In this document: piece after piece, positions 50,002 to 59,327 of the stretch
Layout of the letters: each line of letters begins with the position of its first letter
Numbering within the stretch: position 1 is the stretch's first letter
Assembly (NCBI RefSeq): GCF_014197435.1
Contig: NZ_JACIFP010000001.1
Coordinates: forward strand, 4,278,001-4,342,000
DNA length: 64,000 nucleotides
Origin: Gordonia humi
GTDB lineage: Bacteria; Actinomycetota; Actinomycetes; Mycobacteriales; Mycobacteriaceae
Direction of reading: 5' to 3'
Position numbers and translations under genes: made by a program
The notes under the pieces: generated by a model
What the model was told of the DNA's origin: nothing
The model's input: only the letters and a program-made list of their open reading frames with translations
Database searches by the model: none

Positions 50002-51561
50002 TCAGCGGTGGACGGCGGACTCCTCGCCCGTCCACCGCCGACGCAGTTCCCGCTTGAGGATCTTGCCGGTGGCGGTTCGGGGCAGGACGTCGACGAACGC
50101 CACGGTGCGCGGCGACTTGAAGTGCGCCAGCCGCTCCCGCGTCCATTCGACGAGGTCCGCCTCGGTCGCCTGCGCATCCGGCGTGCGCACGACGACCGCG
50201 GTGACCGCCTCGCCCCACCTCTCGTCGGGCACGCCGATCACGGCGACCTCCGCGACCGCCGGGTGGCGGTACATGAGCTGCTCCACCTCGGAGGCGTACA
50301 CGTTCTCCCCGCCGGAGACGATCATGTCCTTCTTGCGGTCGACGATCCGGTAGTAGCCGTCGACGTCGTACGTGGCCAGGTCGCCGGTGTGGAACCAGCC
50401 GTCACGAAGCGCCTCGGCGGTGGCGTCCGGTCTGTTCCAGTAGCCGACGAACACGTTCGGTCCGCGCACCACCATCTCGCCGACCACTCCGGGCGCCACC
50501 GTGTCGCCGGACTCGTCGACGACGTTCAGATCGTTGTGGATCACCGGCTTGCCGACCGAGCCGGCACGGGTGACGGTGTCCTCGATGTCGAGGACACAGG
50601 CGATGGGCGCGGTCTCGGTGAGTCCGAAGCCTTCGGCGAACCGGATGCCGTGGCCGACGAGGCTCTCGATGAGGACCACCGGGCACGGCGCTCCGCCGGA
50701 CAGGATGTAACGCAGCGACGACAGATCGGCCGGTGTCCGCGCGTCGAGCGCGGCGTCGACCGCGGCCCACATGGCGGGCACCGCGAAGGCCACGGTCACC
50801 CGGTACCGCGCGACGGCGTCGAGCCACGCCGCGGGTGTGAACGATTCGAGGATCACCGACGTGCCGCCCGCGTACATCAGCGGCAGCGTGAAGATGCCGA
50901 GTGCGCCGATGTGGAACAGCGGCGCCGCGGCCAGACTCACGTCGAGCGGGCCGCTGCCCTCGACCGCGGTCACGTTGTTGATCGCATTCCACTGGTGGTT
51001 GCCGTGGGTCAGCATCGCGCCCTTGGGGAACCCCGTGGTGCCGGAGGTGTACATGAGCATGGCGAGGTCGTCGGGGGCGATGTCGACGACGACGCGGTCC
51101 CTCGCACCGGATGTGACGAGGTCTTCGTACGCCGACGCCTCCCCCGCGGCTCGCTCCCGGGCCGATCCGATCTCGACGGTCTCGGCGACCGCCGTGCCGG
51201 TGAGTGCGGCGGCCACCGTGTCGGCCGTCTGCGGGGACACGAACACCAGCCGCGCACCGGAGTCGCCGAGGATGTACTCGATCTCGCGAGCGGACAATCG
51301 CACGTTGATCGGCACGGCGACGGCGCCGAGTTTGGCGACCGCGAAGATCACCTCGATCATCTGCGGACTGTTCGACGTGACCAGCGCGACGCGATCACCG
51401 CGTTCGATCCCCTTCCCGCGCAAGGCGTCCGCGACCGCATTGGTGCGCGCGTCGAACTGCGCGAAGGTCGTCGTAGCGCCGTCCGCGGCGTCGATCAGGG
51501 CGATGCGGTTCGGGTGGCGGACGGAGTGAATCGTCGGCCAGTTCCCGATGCCGTGGTCCAT
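50002..51561 (-). CDS. Acyl-CoA ligase (long-chain-fatty-acid-type, AMP-binding)
   Basis: A 519-residue ANL enzyme with LMYTSGTTGFPKGAM, the A5 motif FGLTETAP, GWFHTGDLATYD, the Lys-rich RKKDMIVSGGENVY linker and C-terminal LPRTATGKILKRELR. A GGAGAAG site precedes the ATG. It is not in the catabolic island and is less similar to the ligases there. It follows the CbiX/ferredoxin gene by 73 bp, and it is unclear whether it belongs to the B12 transcript. Confidence 0.9.
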   Translation of the reverse strand: MDHGIGNWPTIHSVRHPNRIALIDAADGATTTFAQFDARTNAVADALRGKGIERGDRVALVTSNSPQMIEVIFAVAKLGAVAVPINVRLSAREIEYILGDSGARLVFVSPQTADTVAAALTGTAVAETVEIGSARERAAGEASAYEDLVTSGARDRVVVDIAPDDLAMLMYTSGTTGFPKGAMLTHGNHQWNAINNVTAVEGSGPLDVSLAAAPLFHIGALGIFTLPLMYAGGTSVILESFTPAAWLDAVARYRVTVAFAVPAMWAAVDAALDARTPADLSSLRYILSGGAPCPVVLIESLVGHGIRFAEGFGLTETAPIACVLDIEDTVTRAGSVGKPVIHNDLNVVDESGDTVAPGVVGEMVVRGPNVFVGYWNRPDATAEALRDGWFHTGDLATYDVDGYYRIVDRKKDMIVSGGENVYASEVEQLMYRHPAVAEVAVIGVPDERWGEAVTAVVVRTPDAQATEADLVEWTRERLAHFKSPRTVAFVDVLPRTATGKILKRELRRRWTGEESAVHR

Positions 51562-51634
51562 GGGTCTTCTCCATCGATCGTGTGCGGCGAGTGATGGCGC
51601 TCACGGTATCGCGGGAGGTCCGGCTCCGAGCGTG

Positions 51635-52369
51635 TTACGCGAATCCTCGGCGCCCGCCGTCGCTCGCCGACCACTCGGCGACCGGCTCCCCGCCCACGAG
51701 ATGCCGGTCGATCACCCGTTCCACACGGTCGGCGGTCAGTCGGCCGTACCAGACGTTGTCCGGGTACACCGCGGCCACCGGCGCCCGGTTGCACGGATAC
51801 AGGCACCCGGTCACCGTCACGAGGACGTCGTCGTCGCCCAGACCGCGGGCGTCGAGAGCCTCGCCGAACGCGCGTCGCATCTCCCCGCTGCCCCGCGCCG
51901 AGCAGCGGGGACCTCGGCAGATCAGGACGTGCCGGGAGAACGCGGGCACATCCTCCCACGCGGGCGAGGTGAGCGGGGCCGTGGTGTCGCGCGCAGGGAC
52001 GCCACCGTCGTCGATCGCTTCGGCGAGCAGGTCCACATAGGCCCGGGTGCGGGCGAACGACGGCCCGAGGCGCACGTGCGGCCCGTCCGTGTGCTCCCGG
52101 ACCCAGTGTCCGATCACGCGGCGGAACCAGGCGTTCGACGCGCGATCGTCGACGGTCTGCGCCGATTGGACGAGCACCGTCCGCGCACCGGCGTCCGCGG
52201 CGGCGTCGAGCGCCTCGGTCACGGTGGTTCCGCCGCCGGTCAGGACAGCGGTCCGGAACTCGATGTCCGGTCGACGCTCGCCGAGCGCCCGCACGGCCGC
52301 GGCGAGTTCGTTCGCCGGATCGATGTCGCGGTCGGTGGGCACGGTGACGATCATCCAGTCCACACTCAT
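51635..52369 (-). CDS. CbiX-like/[2Fe-2S] thioredoxin-like ferredoxin fusion
   Basis: The 244 residues combine an N-terminal chelatase-like half (about 1-125: IVTVPTD..., TVLVQSAQTVDD) with a C-terminal thioredoxin-like [2Fe-2S] domain. The cluster ligands are Cys151, Cys156, Cys189 and Cys193 (CRGPRC, GCLYPC). Similar proteins accompany cobalamin biosynthesis or uptake genes in actinobacteria. Coupling by ATGA to the B12 ATPase and the riboswitch upstream of the operon indicate a corrinoid role, perhaps redox handling of cobalt or of imported corrinoid. The chelatase half lacks an obvious metal-binding HGS motif, so catalysis is doubtful. Confidence 0.75.
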   Translation of the reverse strand: MSVDWMIVTVPTDRDIDPANELAAAVRALGERRPDIEFRTAVLTGGGTTVTEALDAAADAGARTVLVQSAQTVDDRASNAWFRRVIGHWVREHTDGPHVRLGPSFARTRAYVDLLAEAIDDGGVPARDTTAPLTSPAWEDVPAFSRHVLICRGPRCSARGSGEMRRAFGEALDARGLGDDDVLVTVTGCLYPCNRAPVAAVYPDNVWYGRLTADRVERVIDRHLVGGEPVAEWSASDGGRRGFA

Positions 52370-53157
52370 CGTCTCTCCTCTCCAACGGTCCCGCAGACCA
52401 CGACCATCGGTCGCCCGGTCCGCGGATGGGGCACGATCTCGGCGTCCAGCCCGTAGACGTCGGCCAGCAGCTCCGTGGTCAGCACCTCGTCGGGCGTGCC
52501 TTCGGCCACGATTCGTCCGGCTCGGAGGACCACCAGGTGGTCGCAGAACATCGCCGCCGACGACAGGTCGTGGAGCGCGGCCACCACCGTGTGGTGCGAG
52601 TCCCGTACCGCGGCGAGCAGGTCGACGGCGGCGGCCGGGTCGAGATGGTTCGTGGGCTCGTCGAGCAGGAGTACCGCGGACCGTTGCGCGAACGCCCGCG
52701 CGACGTGGGTCCGCTGCCGTTCACCGCCCGAGAGCGTCCGCCACGTCCGATGTCGGAGGCCGGTGATGGCGAGTGCGTCGAGATGCTCGGTCACGTCGGT
52801 CCGACGATCGACCGGCGATCCCCAGCCGGAGCCGTGCGGTATGGCGCCGAGGCCGACGACCTGCTCGACGGTGAGGTCCAGTTCGGTGTCCGAGTGCTGT
52901 TCCACGGCCGCCACTCGTCGCGCGTAGTCACGACGACGCCAGGCGTCGACCGGGCGCCCGTCGAGGGTGATCCGCCCGATCGTCGGCTTCTGCCACCGCG
53001 CGATCAGTGATATCATTGTGGTCTTGCCGGAACCGTTCGGTCCGATGATCCCGGTCAGGGCACCGGCGGGTGCCGTGCAGGTGACGTCGTCGAGCAGGGT
53101 CGTCCCCGATGTGCGGAACGAGACCGACTCGACCCCGATCGTGGGCGGCGACGTCAT
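52366..53157 (-). CDS. btuD: Cobalamin/Fe-siderophore-type ABC transporter ATPase (BtuD-like)
   Basis: The start is ATG 53157, overlapping the permease stop (ATGA). The 263 residues have Walker A GPNGSGKTT, Q-loop AAVEQHSD, signature LSGGERQR, Walker B VLLLDEPTNHLD and switch His AALHDLSSA. This is the FecE/BtuD type. With BtuF and BtuC of the same riboswitch-controlled operon it should power vitamin B12 import. Confidence 0.9.
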   Translation of the reverse strand: MTSPPTIGVESVSFRTSGTTLLDDVTCTAPAGALTGIIGPNGSGKTTMISLIARWQKPTIGRITLDGRPVDAWRRRDYARRVAAVEQHSDTELDLTVEQVVGLGAIPHGSGWGSPVDRRTDVTEHLDALAITGLRHRTWRTLSGGERQRTHVARAFAQRSAVLLLDEPTNHLDPAAAVDLLAAVRDSHHTVVAALHDLSSAAMFCDHLVVLRAGRIVAEGTPDEVLTTELLADVYGLDAEIVPHPRTGRPMVVVCGTVGEERR

Positions 53158-54155
53158 AGATCGCCTCGTCGTCGCCGAAGCAGCCATACGAAGGCCGGGA
53201 CACCGATGATCGCCGTGATCAGACCGACCGGCAGTTCCCGTTGCGGAACCACGCTGCGGGCCAGGACGTCGGCCCACACCAGGAGAAGCGCTCCGCCGAG
53301 GGCGGTGATCGGCAGCAGCCTGGCGTGCAGCGGCCCGACCACCATGCGCGCGGCGTGCGGCACCACCAGCCCCACGAAACCGATGATCCCGGCCTCGGCC
53401 ACCATCGCCGCGGTGCACAGCGAGACGACGATGTACAGCCCCCAACGGACCTTCGCCACATCGACGCCCAACGACATCGCGCTGCGCTCACCGAACGCGA
53501 AGGCGTCGAGGACGCGGGATGCGCCGATCACCACGGCCACGACGACGCCGACGATGATCAGCAGCAACGGCATCCGGGGCCATCGAGCACCCGCGACCGA
53601 ACCGAGGGTCCACCGCATCACCTGTTCGGCGGCGCCGTGATCGGCGATCAGGATGAAGACCGCGGAGATCGCCGAGCCCAGCTGAGCCACCGCGACTCCG
53701 GCGAGGATCAGCCGGCCCGGCATCAGCGCGCCGGTTCGGGTGGTCGCTATCGCGAAGACCAGCACGAGAGCGCCGACGGCGCCGACGAACGCCGCCGTCG
53801 ACACCGCACCCATGCCGGCGAACCCTGCGGCGGCCACCCCGGTCGTGATCACGATCGTCGCACCGACCGACGCGCCGGAGGCCATCCCGAGAATGTACGG
53901 GTCGGCGAGCACGTTGCCGGTCAACGACTGCAGGACGCCGCCGCACACGGCCAGCCCCGCGCCGATCACGGCCGCCTCGACGACGCGGGGAGCGCGTAGG
54001 TCGACGACGATGTACGCGGTGTTCGCGTCCACGCCCGGTCCGATGCCGATCTGCCCCGCGAGCGCGGTGTACACGTCACCGAGCGAGATGTCCGCCGCTC
54101 CCGCGGCGACGCCGACGCCGACGCTCACCGCGAGGGCGGCGAGCAGCCCGCACAC
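53154..54155 (-). CDS. btuC: Cobalamin ABC transporter permease (BtuC/FecCD family)
   Basis: The 333-residue membrane protein has about ten hydrophobic segments and the FecCD blocks LRAPRVVEAAVIGAGLAVCGGVLQ, NVLADPYILGMASGASVGA and GLVVPHAARMVVG. GTG 54155 lies within the first hydrophobic stretch (IWVCGLLAAL continues upstream in frame). The true start may therefore be a little earlier, though no ATG or GTG is present there. It forms the membrane channel between BtuF and BtuD. Confidence 0.88.
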   Translation of the reverse strand: MCGLLAALAVSVGVGVAAGAADISLGDVYTALAGQIGIGPGVDANTAYIVVDLRAPRVVEAAVIGAGLAVCGGVLQSLTGNVLADPYILGMASGASVGATIVITTGVAAAGFAGMGAVSTAAFVGAVGALVLVFAIATTRTGALMPGRLILAGVAVAQLGSAISAVFILIADHGAAEQVMRWTLGSVAGARWPRMPLLLIIVGVVVAVVIGASRVLDAFAFGERSAMSLGVDVAKVRWGLYIVVSLCTAAMVAEAGIIGFVGLVVPHAARMVVGPLHARLLPITALGGALLLVWADVLARSVVPQRELPVGLITAIIGVPAFVWLLRRRRGDL

Positions 54156-54217
54156 CCATATCGCGTAGATCCTGGCCGAGGTGGCCGCGGCGGGTGCTCC
54201 GTGTCCGGTTACGGAGG

Positions 54218-55189
54218 TCAGAGCTTCGCCAGTTGGTCGGAGACCGATTTCGCGCCGTCGATCAGGCGAGCGCCCGGGGTCGATTCGGAGAACGGCAGGA
54301 CGACGAAGGCGCCGTCGCGCACCGCTCTCAGATTCTTCAGCACCGGATCGCTCTCCAGATAGGTCCGCTTGGCGGCCGCGGTGTCCCAGCCCGCATCGGC
54401 GAGGACGATCACATCCGGATCGGCCCGGACCACGTCCTCCCAGTTGCCGTCCGCCCAGCCGCCCTCGAGTCGGTCGAACACGTTGGTGCCGCCGACCGCG
54501 TCGATGATCAGCTGCGGACCGCCGTCGCCCGCCCCGACGAACGGAGTGTCGGTGGCGCTGTCGTACCAGAAGATCTTCTTGTCCGCGCCGGCCTTCGCGG
54601 TCGTCACCGTGTCGAGGGTCGCCCGCATCTGGTCGTTGACCGTGTCCGCGGCGTCCTCACGGCCGAACAGTTTGCCGTAGTCGGACGTCTCACCGGCGAT
54701 TGCGTCCCAGGACGGGTCGGGGCGATCGCTCTTGTCGGCGCAGCCGAACGGCGATACGTAGGTCTCGATTCCCAGGCCCGCGAGCTCGTCGCGGCTGCCG
54801 AGCGCCTTGTCGTCGAACGCCGAAGCGTACGACGCCGCGACGAGATCTGGTTTCGCCTCGATCACCTTCTCCCGATCCGGGTACTCCGGCGCGAGGACGG
54901 GGATCTTCTTGTAGGCGTCGGCCCACTGCGGTGCGATCTCGTCGTCGAGGTAGGCGGTGCCGATCAGCTGACCACCGGCTCCGATCGCCAGTGCGGATTC
55001 GGTGGCGCCCTGGTTGACGGTGATGGCGGCGTCCGCGGCGTGCGGCAGAGTCACGTCGCGCCCGCAGTTGTGAACGACGATCTCACCCGATCCTCTGTCG
55101 GCGTCGTCGGTGCCGTTGGTGCTCGAGCACCCGGCGAGAAGTAGTGTCGCGGCGACCAGACCGGTGCCGACGGTGAAACGGGTGTGCAT
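54218..55189 (-). CDS. btuF: Cobalamin-binding lipoprotein (BtuF-like)
   Basis: I take ATG 55189 (MHTRFTVGTG) with GGCGGGG 8 nt upstream, which leaves a 49-nt leader after the riboswitch. The 323 residues have a signal peptide with lipobox LLAGC and then a two-lobed periplasmic-binding fold of the FhuD/BtuF type (VNQGATESALAIGAGGQLIGTA, KPDLVAASYASAF, DPDVIVLADAGWD). It captures B12 at the outer face and delivers it to BtuC. The fold alone would also allow siderophores; the riboswitch decides for cobalamin. Confidence 0.88.
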   Translation of the reverse strand: MHTRFTVGTGLVAATLLLAGCSSTNGTDDADRGSGEIVVHNCGRDVTLPHAADAAITVNQGATESALAIGAGGQLIGTAYLDDEIAPQWADAYKKIPVLAPEYPDREKVIEAKPDLVAASYASAFDDKALGSRDELAGLGIETYVSPFGCADKSDRPDPSWDAIAGETSDYGKLFGREDAADTVNDQMRATLDTVTTAKAGADKKIFWYDSATDTPFVGAGDGGPQLIIDAVGGTNVFDRLEGGWADGNWEDVVRADPDVIVLADAGWDTAAAKRTYLESDPVLKNLRAVRDGAFVVLPFSESTPGARLIDGAKSVSDQLAKL

Positions 55190-55238
55190 TCTTGATGCCC
55201 CGCCTTCCATGACTCGTGGAATATCGGTGTCGGTCACG

Positions 55239-55395
55239 GCCGGTCTCCTGGCTTCGCAGGGCTGCCCGCACGAGCGCCTTCCCGAGGAGTCGTCCTCAGT
55301 GGCCGAAGTCGTCAGCTTCGCGGCTCGTGCCGGACCTGCTCACAGTGGCGAGTACCGCGCCGGTCTTTCACCGGTCTTCCCGTTCACCGTGACGT
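55239..55395 (-). ncRNA. Cobalamin riboswitch
   Basis: Read on the minus strand, the region shows the conserved blocks of the AdoCbl riboswitch in order: GGGAAGACCGGTGAAAGACC near 55385-55366, GCCACTGTGAGCAGG, CTCGGGAAGGCGC, and the 3' signature GAAGCCAGGAGACC. It lies just before the B12-importer operon and should shut it down when cobalamin is bound, probably by hiding the ribosome site of btuF. Confidence 0.95.
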
Positions 55396-55579
55396 CGTGC
55401 CGAATGCTATCAGTGCGCTCGTCCGGACCGCACCTTCTGTCCGGATCGTTCCGGACGCCGCGCGAAACGTTCGAAACGAGCCTTACGCGCACAAGCGTGA
55501 CTGTGACGCACACCGCTCCCAGACTCTTCTCAGGCGTCGCGCCACACCCGGTGGCCGACAGGAGTGAAACGAGACGACG
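55396..55579. promoter_or_regulatory. Divergent promoter region, riboswitch operon / citrate transporter
   Basis: Together with the riboswitch this makes a 390-bp stretch without a gene. It must hold the promoter for the minus-strand riboswitch and that of the transporter. Three TCCGGA palindromes (55422, 55440, 55450) and a repeated CGAAACG around a TTCGAA (about 55463-55478) are candidate sites for the two-component regulator encoded downstream. Confidence 0.45.
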
Positions 55580-56968
55580 ATGCTGGTGGCTCTGGGACTG
55601 GCCATGGTGGCCGTGTTCATGTTCCTGATCATGACCAAACGCGCGACGCCGGTCGTGGCGTTGATCTTGGTCCCGACGATCTTCGGACTGTTCGCCGGGG
55701 CCGGGCTCGGCATCAGCGACATGATCACCGACGGGATCACCGACCTCGCGCCGACGGCCGCGATGCTGTTCTTCGCGATCATCTTCTTCGGCATCATGAT
55801 CGACGTCGGCCTGTTCGATCCGATCGTGCGCGGCGTGGTCCGGCTGGTCCGCGACGACCCGGCCAGGCTGGTGGTCGGCACCGGTGTCCTCGCCGCCGTC
55901 GTCTCCCTGGACGGCGACGGGTCGACGACCTTCATCATCGTCACCTCGGCTCTGCTGCCGCTCTACCTGAAACTCGGGGTGAGCCCGGTGGTGCTCACAG
56001 TGGTCGCCGGCCTGGCGAACGGCACGATGAACATCCTGCCGTGGGGTGGTCCCACGGCGCGTGCGGCCGCCGCGTTGAAGATCGACGCCTCAGACGTGTT
56101 CGTCCCGATGATCCCGTCGCTGGTCGCGGGCATGGTCGTCGTGCTGGCATTCGCCTATCACCTCGGCGTCATGGAGCGACGCCGCATCGGCCGCATCGAG
56201 ATCCGCCCGTCGGTCCTGGCGACCGCGACGGCATCGGTGTCGGCCGGCGGCGGCGACCTGCCGCCCGCCGACCGACCGGGGTCGTCCGCCGGTTCGGGGT
56301 CGAGCGACGACGGCTCGTTCGGCGGAGTCCTCGATCCGCACCGACCCACCCTGCGCCCCGGTCTGCTGTGGGTCAACGCCGCGCTCACCGTCGCCCTGCT
56401 CGCCGTCCTCGGCGCCGACGTCGTCGCGATTCCGGTGCTGTTCATGATCGCCGCGGGTCTGGCCCTGGTGATCAACTTCCCGCGGATCAAGGATCAGCAG
56501 GCGGCGATCGTCTCGCACTCCTCGTCGATCGTGTCCGTCGTGGCGATGGTGCTTGCGGCCGCGGTGCTGACCGGAGTGTTCGCCGGGACCGGCATGGTCG
56601 ACGCGCTCGCCCACTGGATGACCGGCGCGATCCCCGACTGGATGGGTCCGCACATGGCGATCGTCGCGGGCGTGCTGTCGATTCCGTTGACGTTCCTGAT
56701 GAGCAACGACGCGTTCTACTTCGGCGTGATGCCGGTGCTGACCGAGACCGCGTCGAAGTACGGCATCGATCCCGCCGAGATGGCGCGCGCGTCGATCACC
56801 GGACAGCCCGTGCACATGCAGAGCCCGCTGGTCCCGGCCATCCTTCTGCTGGTGGCGCTGGCCGCGGTGCCCCTGGCCGACCATCACAAGAAGGTGCTGT
56901 GGCGGGCCGCGATCGTCTCGGTCATCATGCTCGTGGTCGGCGGACTCGTCGGCGCGATCCCGCTCTGA
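55580..56968 (+). CDS. CitMHS-family citrate/divalent-metal transporter
   Basis: The 462-residue protein has about eleven membrane segments, and a cytoplasmic Gly/Ser/Pro-rich loop at about 205-260. The conserved blocks are SLDGDGSTTFIIVTSALLP, NILPWGGPTARAAAAL and MSNDAFYFGVMPVL. CitMHS proteins import citrate complexed with Mg2+ or Ca2+ (and related ions) with protons. RBS AGGAG is some 15 nt before the ATG. The sensor kinase and response regulator follow directly, as in other citrate systems, and are its likely regulators. Confidence 0.93.
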   Translation: MLVALGLAMVAVFMFLIMTKRATPVVALILVPTIFGLFAGAGLGISDMITDGITDLAPTAAMLFFAIIFFGIMIDVGLFDPIVRGVVRLVRDDPARLVVGTGVLAAVVSLDGDGSTTFIIVTSALLPLYLKLGVSPVVLTVVAGLANGTMNILPWGGPTARAAAALKIDASDVFVPMIPSLVAGMVVVLAFAYHLGVMERRRIGRIEIRPSVLATATASVSAGGGDLPPADRPGSSAGSGSSDDGSFGGVLDPHRPTLRPGLLWVNAALTVALLAVLGADVVAIPVLFMIAAGLALVINFPRIKDQQAAIVSHSSSIVSVVAMVLAAAVLTGVFAGTGMVDALAHWMTGAIPDWMGPHMAIVAGVLSIPLTFLMSNDAFYFGVMPVLTETASKYGIDPAEMARASITGQPVHMQSPLVPAILLLVALAAVPLADHHKKVLWRAAIVSVIMLVVGGLVGAIPL

Positions 56969-56996
56969 GCCGATCCCAGGTCCTACGCTGACTCCC

Positions 56997-58661
56997 ATGG
57001 CGGATTCCCCCGACGGCACCGCCCCGGTCCGACGACCGGGGCGGGTGCCGTTGGTCGCGCAGGTGCTGCTTCTGCAGATCGCGGTGATCGTCGTCTGTCT
57101 CGTCGTCGGTTTCGGCTGGCACATCGCCAAGGTCGACGACGACATGCGGGTCGAGCACGCGGAGCGGGCACTCGCCGTCGCCCGGGCAGTGGCCGGCGAC
57201 CCCGACGTGCGGCGGCTGCTGCTCGCCGAGCAGGGACGCGACCTCGACCCGGCCGCACTCGCCTCCGGCGTCCTGCAACGCGAGGCGCTCGACATCACCC
57301 GGCGCACGGGTGTGCTGTTCGTGGTGATCGCCAACGCCGACGGTGTCCGAGTGGCCCATCCCGATCCCGCCGAGATCGGCAGGCCCGTGTCCACCGACCC
57401 CGGCGCGGTGTTGGCCGGGCAGGATGTGATGGAGACCGACCGGGGCACGCTCGGCGAGTCGGTGCGCGGCAAGGCGCCGGTCACCGACGACGCGGGCGAC
57501 GTCGTCGGCTTCGTCAGCACCGGCATCTCCACGCAGCGGGTCTCCGACGCGACCCGCCACGACATCGTCGTCACCGTCGGGCTGGCCGCCGCGGCACTGG
57601 CCGTCGGCGTCATGGGGTCGGCGCTGCTCGCCCGGCGGTGGCGTCGCCTCACCCTGGGTCTGGAACCCGACGAGCTCGTCGACCTGGTCGGCGAGCAGCG
57701 CGCCGTGCTGCATTCGCTCGCCGACGGCGTGCTCGCGATCGACGCCGCCGGTCGGCTCCGCATGGTCAACGACCGCGCGCGCCGTCTCCTCGATGTGGAC
57801 GCGACGACGGGGACGTCCGTCGACGATCTGGGCCTGACCCCGCGCATCCGTCGCACACTCGACCGACCGCATGAGGTTCCCATCGCGGCGACCGTCGGCG
57901 ATCGGGTGGTGATGGCGAGTACACACCGCGTCGACGCCGACGGTCGCGACCTCGGCATGGTCCTGTCAGTCGTCGACCGAACCGACATCGAGAATCTGAC
58001 CGCCGAACTCGACACCGTGCGCTCGTTGAGCGAAGCGCTGCGAGCACAACGACACGAGACGGCGAATCGCTTCCACGTGCTCGGCGGCCTCCTGCGCCAC
58101 GGCGACGTCGACGAGGCCGTCGACTATCTGGACGAGATCACCGGATCCGGCGGACGCTCCGGGATCGACGGGTTGGCGAACGTCGCCGAACCGCACCTGC
58201 ACGCGTTCCTCGACGCGAAGGCCGTGCTGGCGCGCGAGCGCGGAGTGACCGTCACCCTCGGCCCGCAGACCTGGGTGGCGGGCGCGCTCGCCGAACCGGT
58301 CGCCGCCACCACCGTGCTCGGCAACCTCCTCGACAACGCGGTCGAGGCCGCGGGCCCGGGTGGCGGCGTCGACGTGGAACTCCTCACCGACCGCCGTGCA
58401 CTGTGGATCACCGTGGCCGACGACGGCCCGGGCATCGTCTTCGACGATCCCGGCGAGGTCTTCGACGAAGGCCGCTCGTCCAAAGATCACACGGCGGTCC
58501 CCGGCGGCCGAGGCATGGGACTGTCGTTGTGTCGGCAGATCTGCCGACGACACGGCGGCGACCTCCGCGTCGCCGATCCCGGCGGCCCGAGCGCGTCGGC
58601 GCGGACCGTCTTCGTCGCCGATCTGCCCGATGCGATGACCGAAGGACCTCACGATGACTGA
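56997..58661 (+). CDS. Sensor histidine kinase, CitA/DcuS type
   Basis: The 554 residues show a membrane helix (about 20-42), an extracellular PAS-like sensor (VIANADGVRVAHPDPAEIGRP), a second membrane helix (about 190-212) and a cytoplasmic PAS domain. The kinase part has phospho-acceptor His353 in RHETANRFHVL, then N-box LLDNAVEAAG and G-boxes ADDGPG and GGRGMGLSL. CitA-type kinases sense citrate or C4-dicarboxylates outside the cell. It starts 28 bp after the transporter and overlaps the regulator by 8 bp. Confidence 0.92.
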   Translation: MADSPDGTAPVRRPGRVPLVAQVLLLQIAVIVVCLVVGFGWHIAKVDDDMRVEHAERALAVARAVAGDPDVRRLLLAEQGRDLDPAALASGVLQREALDITRRTGVLFVVIANADGVRVAHPDPAEIGRPVSTDPGAVLAGQDVMETDRGTLGESVRGKAPVTDDAGDVVGFVSTGISTQRVSDATRHDIVVTVGLAAAALAVGVMGSALLARRWRRLTLGLEPDELVDLVGEQRAVLHSLADGVLAIDAAGRLRMVNDRARRLLDVDATTGTSVDDLGLTPRIRRTLDRPHEVPIAATVGDRVVMASTHRVDADGRDLGMVLSVVDRTDIENLTAELDTVRSLSEALRAQRHETANRFHVLGGLLRHGDVDEAVDYLDEITGSGGRSGIDGLANVAEPHLHAFLDAKAVLARERGVTVTLGPQTWVAGALAEPVAATTVLGNLLDNAVEAAGPGGGVDVELLTDRRALWITVADDGPGIVFDDPGEVFDEGRSSKDHTAVPGGRGMGLSLCRQICRRHGGDLRVADPGGPSASARTVFVADLPDAMTEGPHDD

Positions 58662-59319
58662 CCCGAACGACATCGGCGTACTGATCCTCGACGACGACTT
58701 CCGCGTCGCCCGCCTGCACGCGGCGATCGTCGACGCCCTCCCCGGCTTCCGCGTCGCCGCCCGGGCCGGCACCGTCGCCGCGGCCCGCGCGGTGTTCGCC
58801 GACGGGGTCCCGGTCGATCTCGCGCTGCTCGATGTGTACCTGCCCGACGGCTCCGGGGTGGACCTCGTCGCGGAACTGCCGTGCGACTGCTTCGTCGTCG
58901 GTGCCGAGTCGAGTGCGGACGCCGTTCGTCGCGCGACCCGATCGGGTGCGCTGACCTACCTCATCAAGCCGTTCGACGACACCGAGCTCGCCCGGCGGCT
59001 CGCCGGATACGCTCGGTACCGTCGGCTCCTCGACGGCGGAGCGGTCGACCAGAAGCAGGTCGACGACGCTCTGGCCGCCGTCCGGTTCGGCGGCCGCGGA
59101 CCGGACAGGCGGGCACCGGTCTCGCCGACCGAGGAACGGATTCTCGCGCTCTTCGACGACGGCGTCGAACTGTTCGCCGACGACGTGTCACAACGGATCG
59201 GGATCGCCGCGCCGACCGCACGCCGTCATCTGGCCGCTCTCGTGGCCGCCGGCGCACTCACGATGAGCCTGCGGTACGGCGGAACCGGGCGACCGCGCCA
59301 GGTGTACCGGCGCGCATGA
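58654..59319 (+). CDS. Response regulator, CitB/DcuR type
   Basis: The 221 residues have a receiver domain with acidic pocket LDDD, phosphorylation site Asp60 (LLDVYLPDG), Thr/Ser and Lys in YLIKPF. A C-terminal HTH follows (VSQRIGIAAPTARRHLAALVAAG). It is coupled to the CitA-like kinase and should activate the citrate transporter gene. It ends 8 bp from a convergent gene. Confidence 0.92.
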   Translation: MTDPNDIGVLILDDDFRVARLHAAIVDALPGFRVAARAGTVAAARAVFADGVPVDLALLDVYLPDGSGVDLVAELPCDCFVVGAESSADAVRRATRSGALTYLIKPFDDTELARRLAGYARYRRLLDGGAVDQKQVDDALAAVRFGGRGPDRRAPVSPTEERILALFDDGVELFADDVSQRIGIAAPTARRHLAALVAAGALTMSLRYGGTGRPRQVYRRA

Positions 59320-59327
59320 CACGCCGC

